DNA from: Aliarcobacter faecis
GTDB taxonomy: Bacteria; Campylobacterota; Campylobacteria; Campylobacterales; Arcobacteraceae
Length of the DNA stretch: 64,000 nucleotides
Reading direction: 5' to 3'
Assembly (NCBI RefSeq): GCF_013201705.1
Contig: NZ_CP053837.1
Coordinates: 1,798,001 to 1,862,000, forward strand
Below are positions 63,816 to 64,000 of the stretch, one piece after another (position 1 is the first letter of the stretch; every line of letters begins with the position of its first letter). Under the pieces are notes generated by a model. The model saw only the letters and a list, made by a program, of their open reading frames with translations, was not told where the DNA came from and ran no database searches. Both the position numbers and the translations under genes were made by a program.

Positions 63816-64000
63816 ATGCAAAGAAGAGAGCTTTTTAGCTCTCTTGCAAAACCTTTTAAAACAAAAGAAAAGCAAGAAACAGCTATAAGACCACCCTATT
63901 TTAAAGATATTAATCTTTTTTTGACAAACTGTATAGAGTGTAAAACTAAAGATTGTGAAAAAGTTTGTGAAGAGAGTATTATAAAAATTCTCAATGATGG
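63816..64000 (+). CDS. napF: NapF-like ferredoxin (truncated by window end)
   Basis: The ATG lies one base after the napB stop. The 61 visible codons begin MQRRELFSSLAKPF and contain CIECKTKDCEKVCEES, a [4Fe-4S] set. Order napAGHB-F is that of Wolinella-type operons. NapF is a cytoplasmic accessory ferredoxin, thought to help NapA maturation. Confidence 0.8.
   Translation, partial: MQRRELFSSLAKPFKTKEKQETAIRPPYFKDINLFLTNCIECKTKDCEKVCEESIIKILND

Noticed and set aside
1-64000. CRISPR arrays, tRNA genes, insertion sequences or att sites
   Set aside because: Gaps between genes are short; no regular spacer-repeat pattern, cloverleaf, transposase or integrase was seen.

Overview
The window is very AT-rich bacterial DNA with dense, mostly leftward operons. 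Protein families and gene order (secD-secF-yajC next to lnt, leuS-lptE-folC, proS-hemA-prenyl synthase-DUF2018, a Peb4-like PPIase beside class II aldolase, napAGHB-napF) match Campylobacterota. An Arcobacter-type organism fits best (inference from gene content; no rRNA is present). No tRNA, rRNA, CRISPR array, insertion sequence or prophage was seen, and no stretch over about 300 bases lacks a gene.

Layout. 1-26105 is core: a helicase fused to a primase-like domain, folC, lptE, leuS, motAB, the Sec accessory genes, lnt, then one long leftward run (DUF4105, DUF3015, CCA transferase, MscS, proS, hemA, prenyl synthase, DUF2018, hisD, aroK, PLP enzyme). 26167-28348 holds exbB-exbD and an OprD-type porin. 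28380-46907 is an accessory block encoding a complete phenol/catechol meta-cleavage pathway in two leftward operons. Operon 1 is the multicomponent phenol hydroxylase dmpKLMNOP. Operon 2 is ferredoxin, catechol 2,3-dioxygenase, a GlcG/HbpS protein, dmpC, E, F, G, H, I and D, a ketopantoate-reductase-like gene and an AEC permease. A separate TauE/SafE-mdh unit lies between them. A histidine kinase/response regulator pair is divergent from operon 1. 46954-58668 returns to housekeeping genes: aldehyde dehydrogenase, fbaA, PPIase, an HsrA/CosR-like regulator with a kinase, DHH, Rrf2, rpsO, moaA. 57014-64000 carries a Crp/Fnr regulator, a NarX-like sensor and the periplasmic nitrate reductase operon, cut off in napF.

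How the genes work together. The hydroxylase makes catechol from phenol, DmpB cleaves it, and DmpC/I/H or DmpD feed DmpE-G-F, giving pyruvate and acetyl-CoA. The most interesting signal is regulatory. The same pair of TGCGA direct repeats with an 11-base period, each followed after exactly 11 bases by a -10-like hexamer, precedes dmpK, dmpQ and the distant porin. This suggests one regulon run by the divergent two-component system in place of the usual DmpR-type activator, with the porin as its uptake channel.

Other points of note: two 136-base gaps inside the meta operon share the same three-hairpin architecture with compensatory stem changes; the primase-like domain lacks its catalytic residues; the HsrA-type regulator keeps its phosphorylatable Asp and a partner kinase; and a NarX-like sensor has no output domain.
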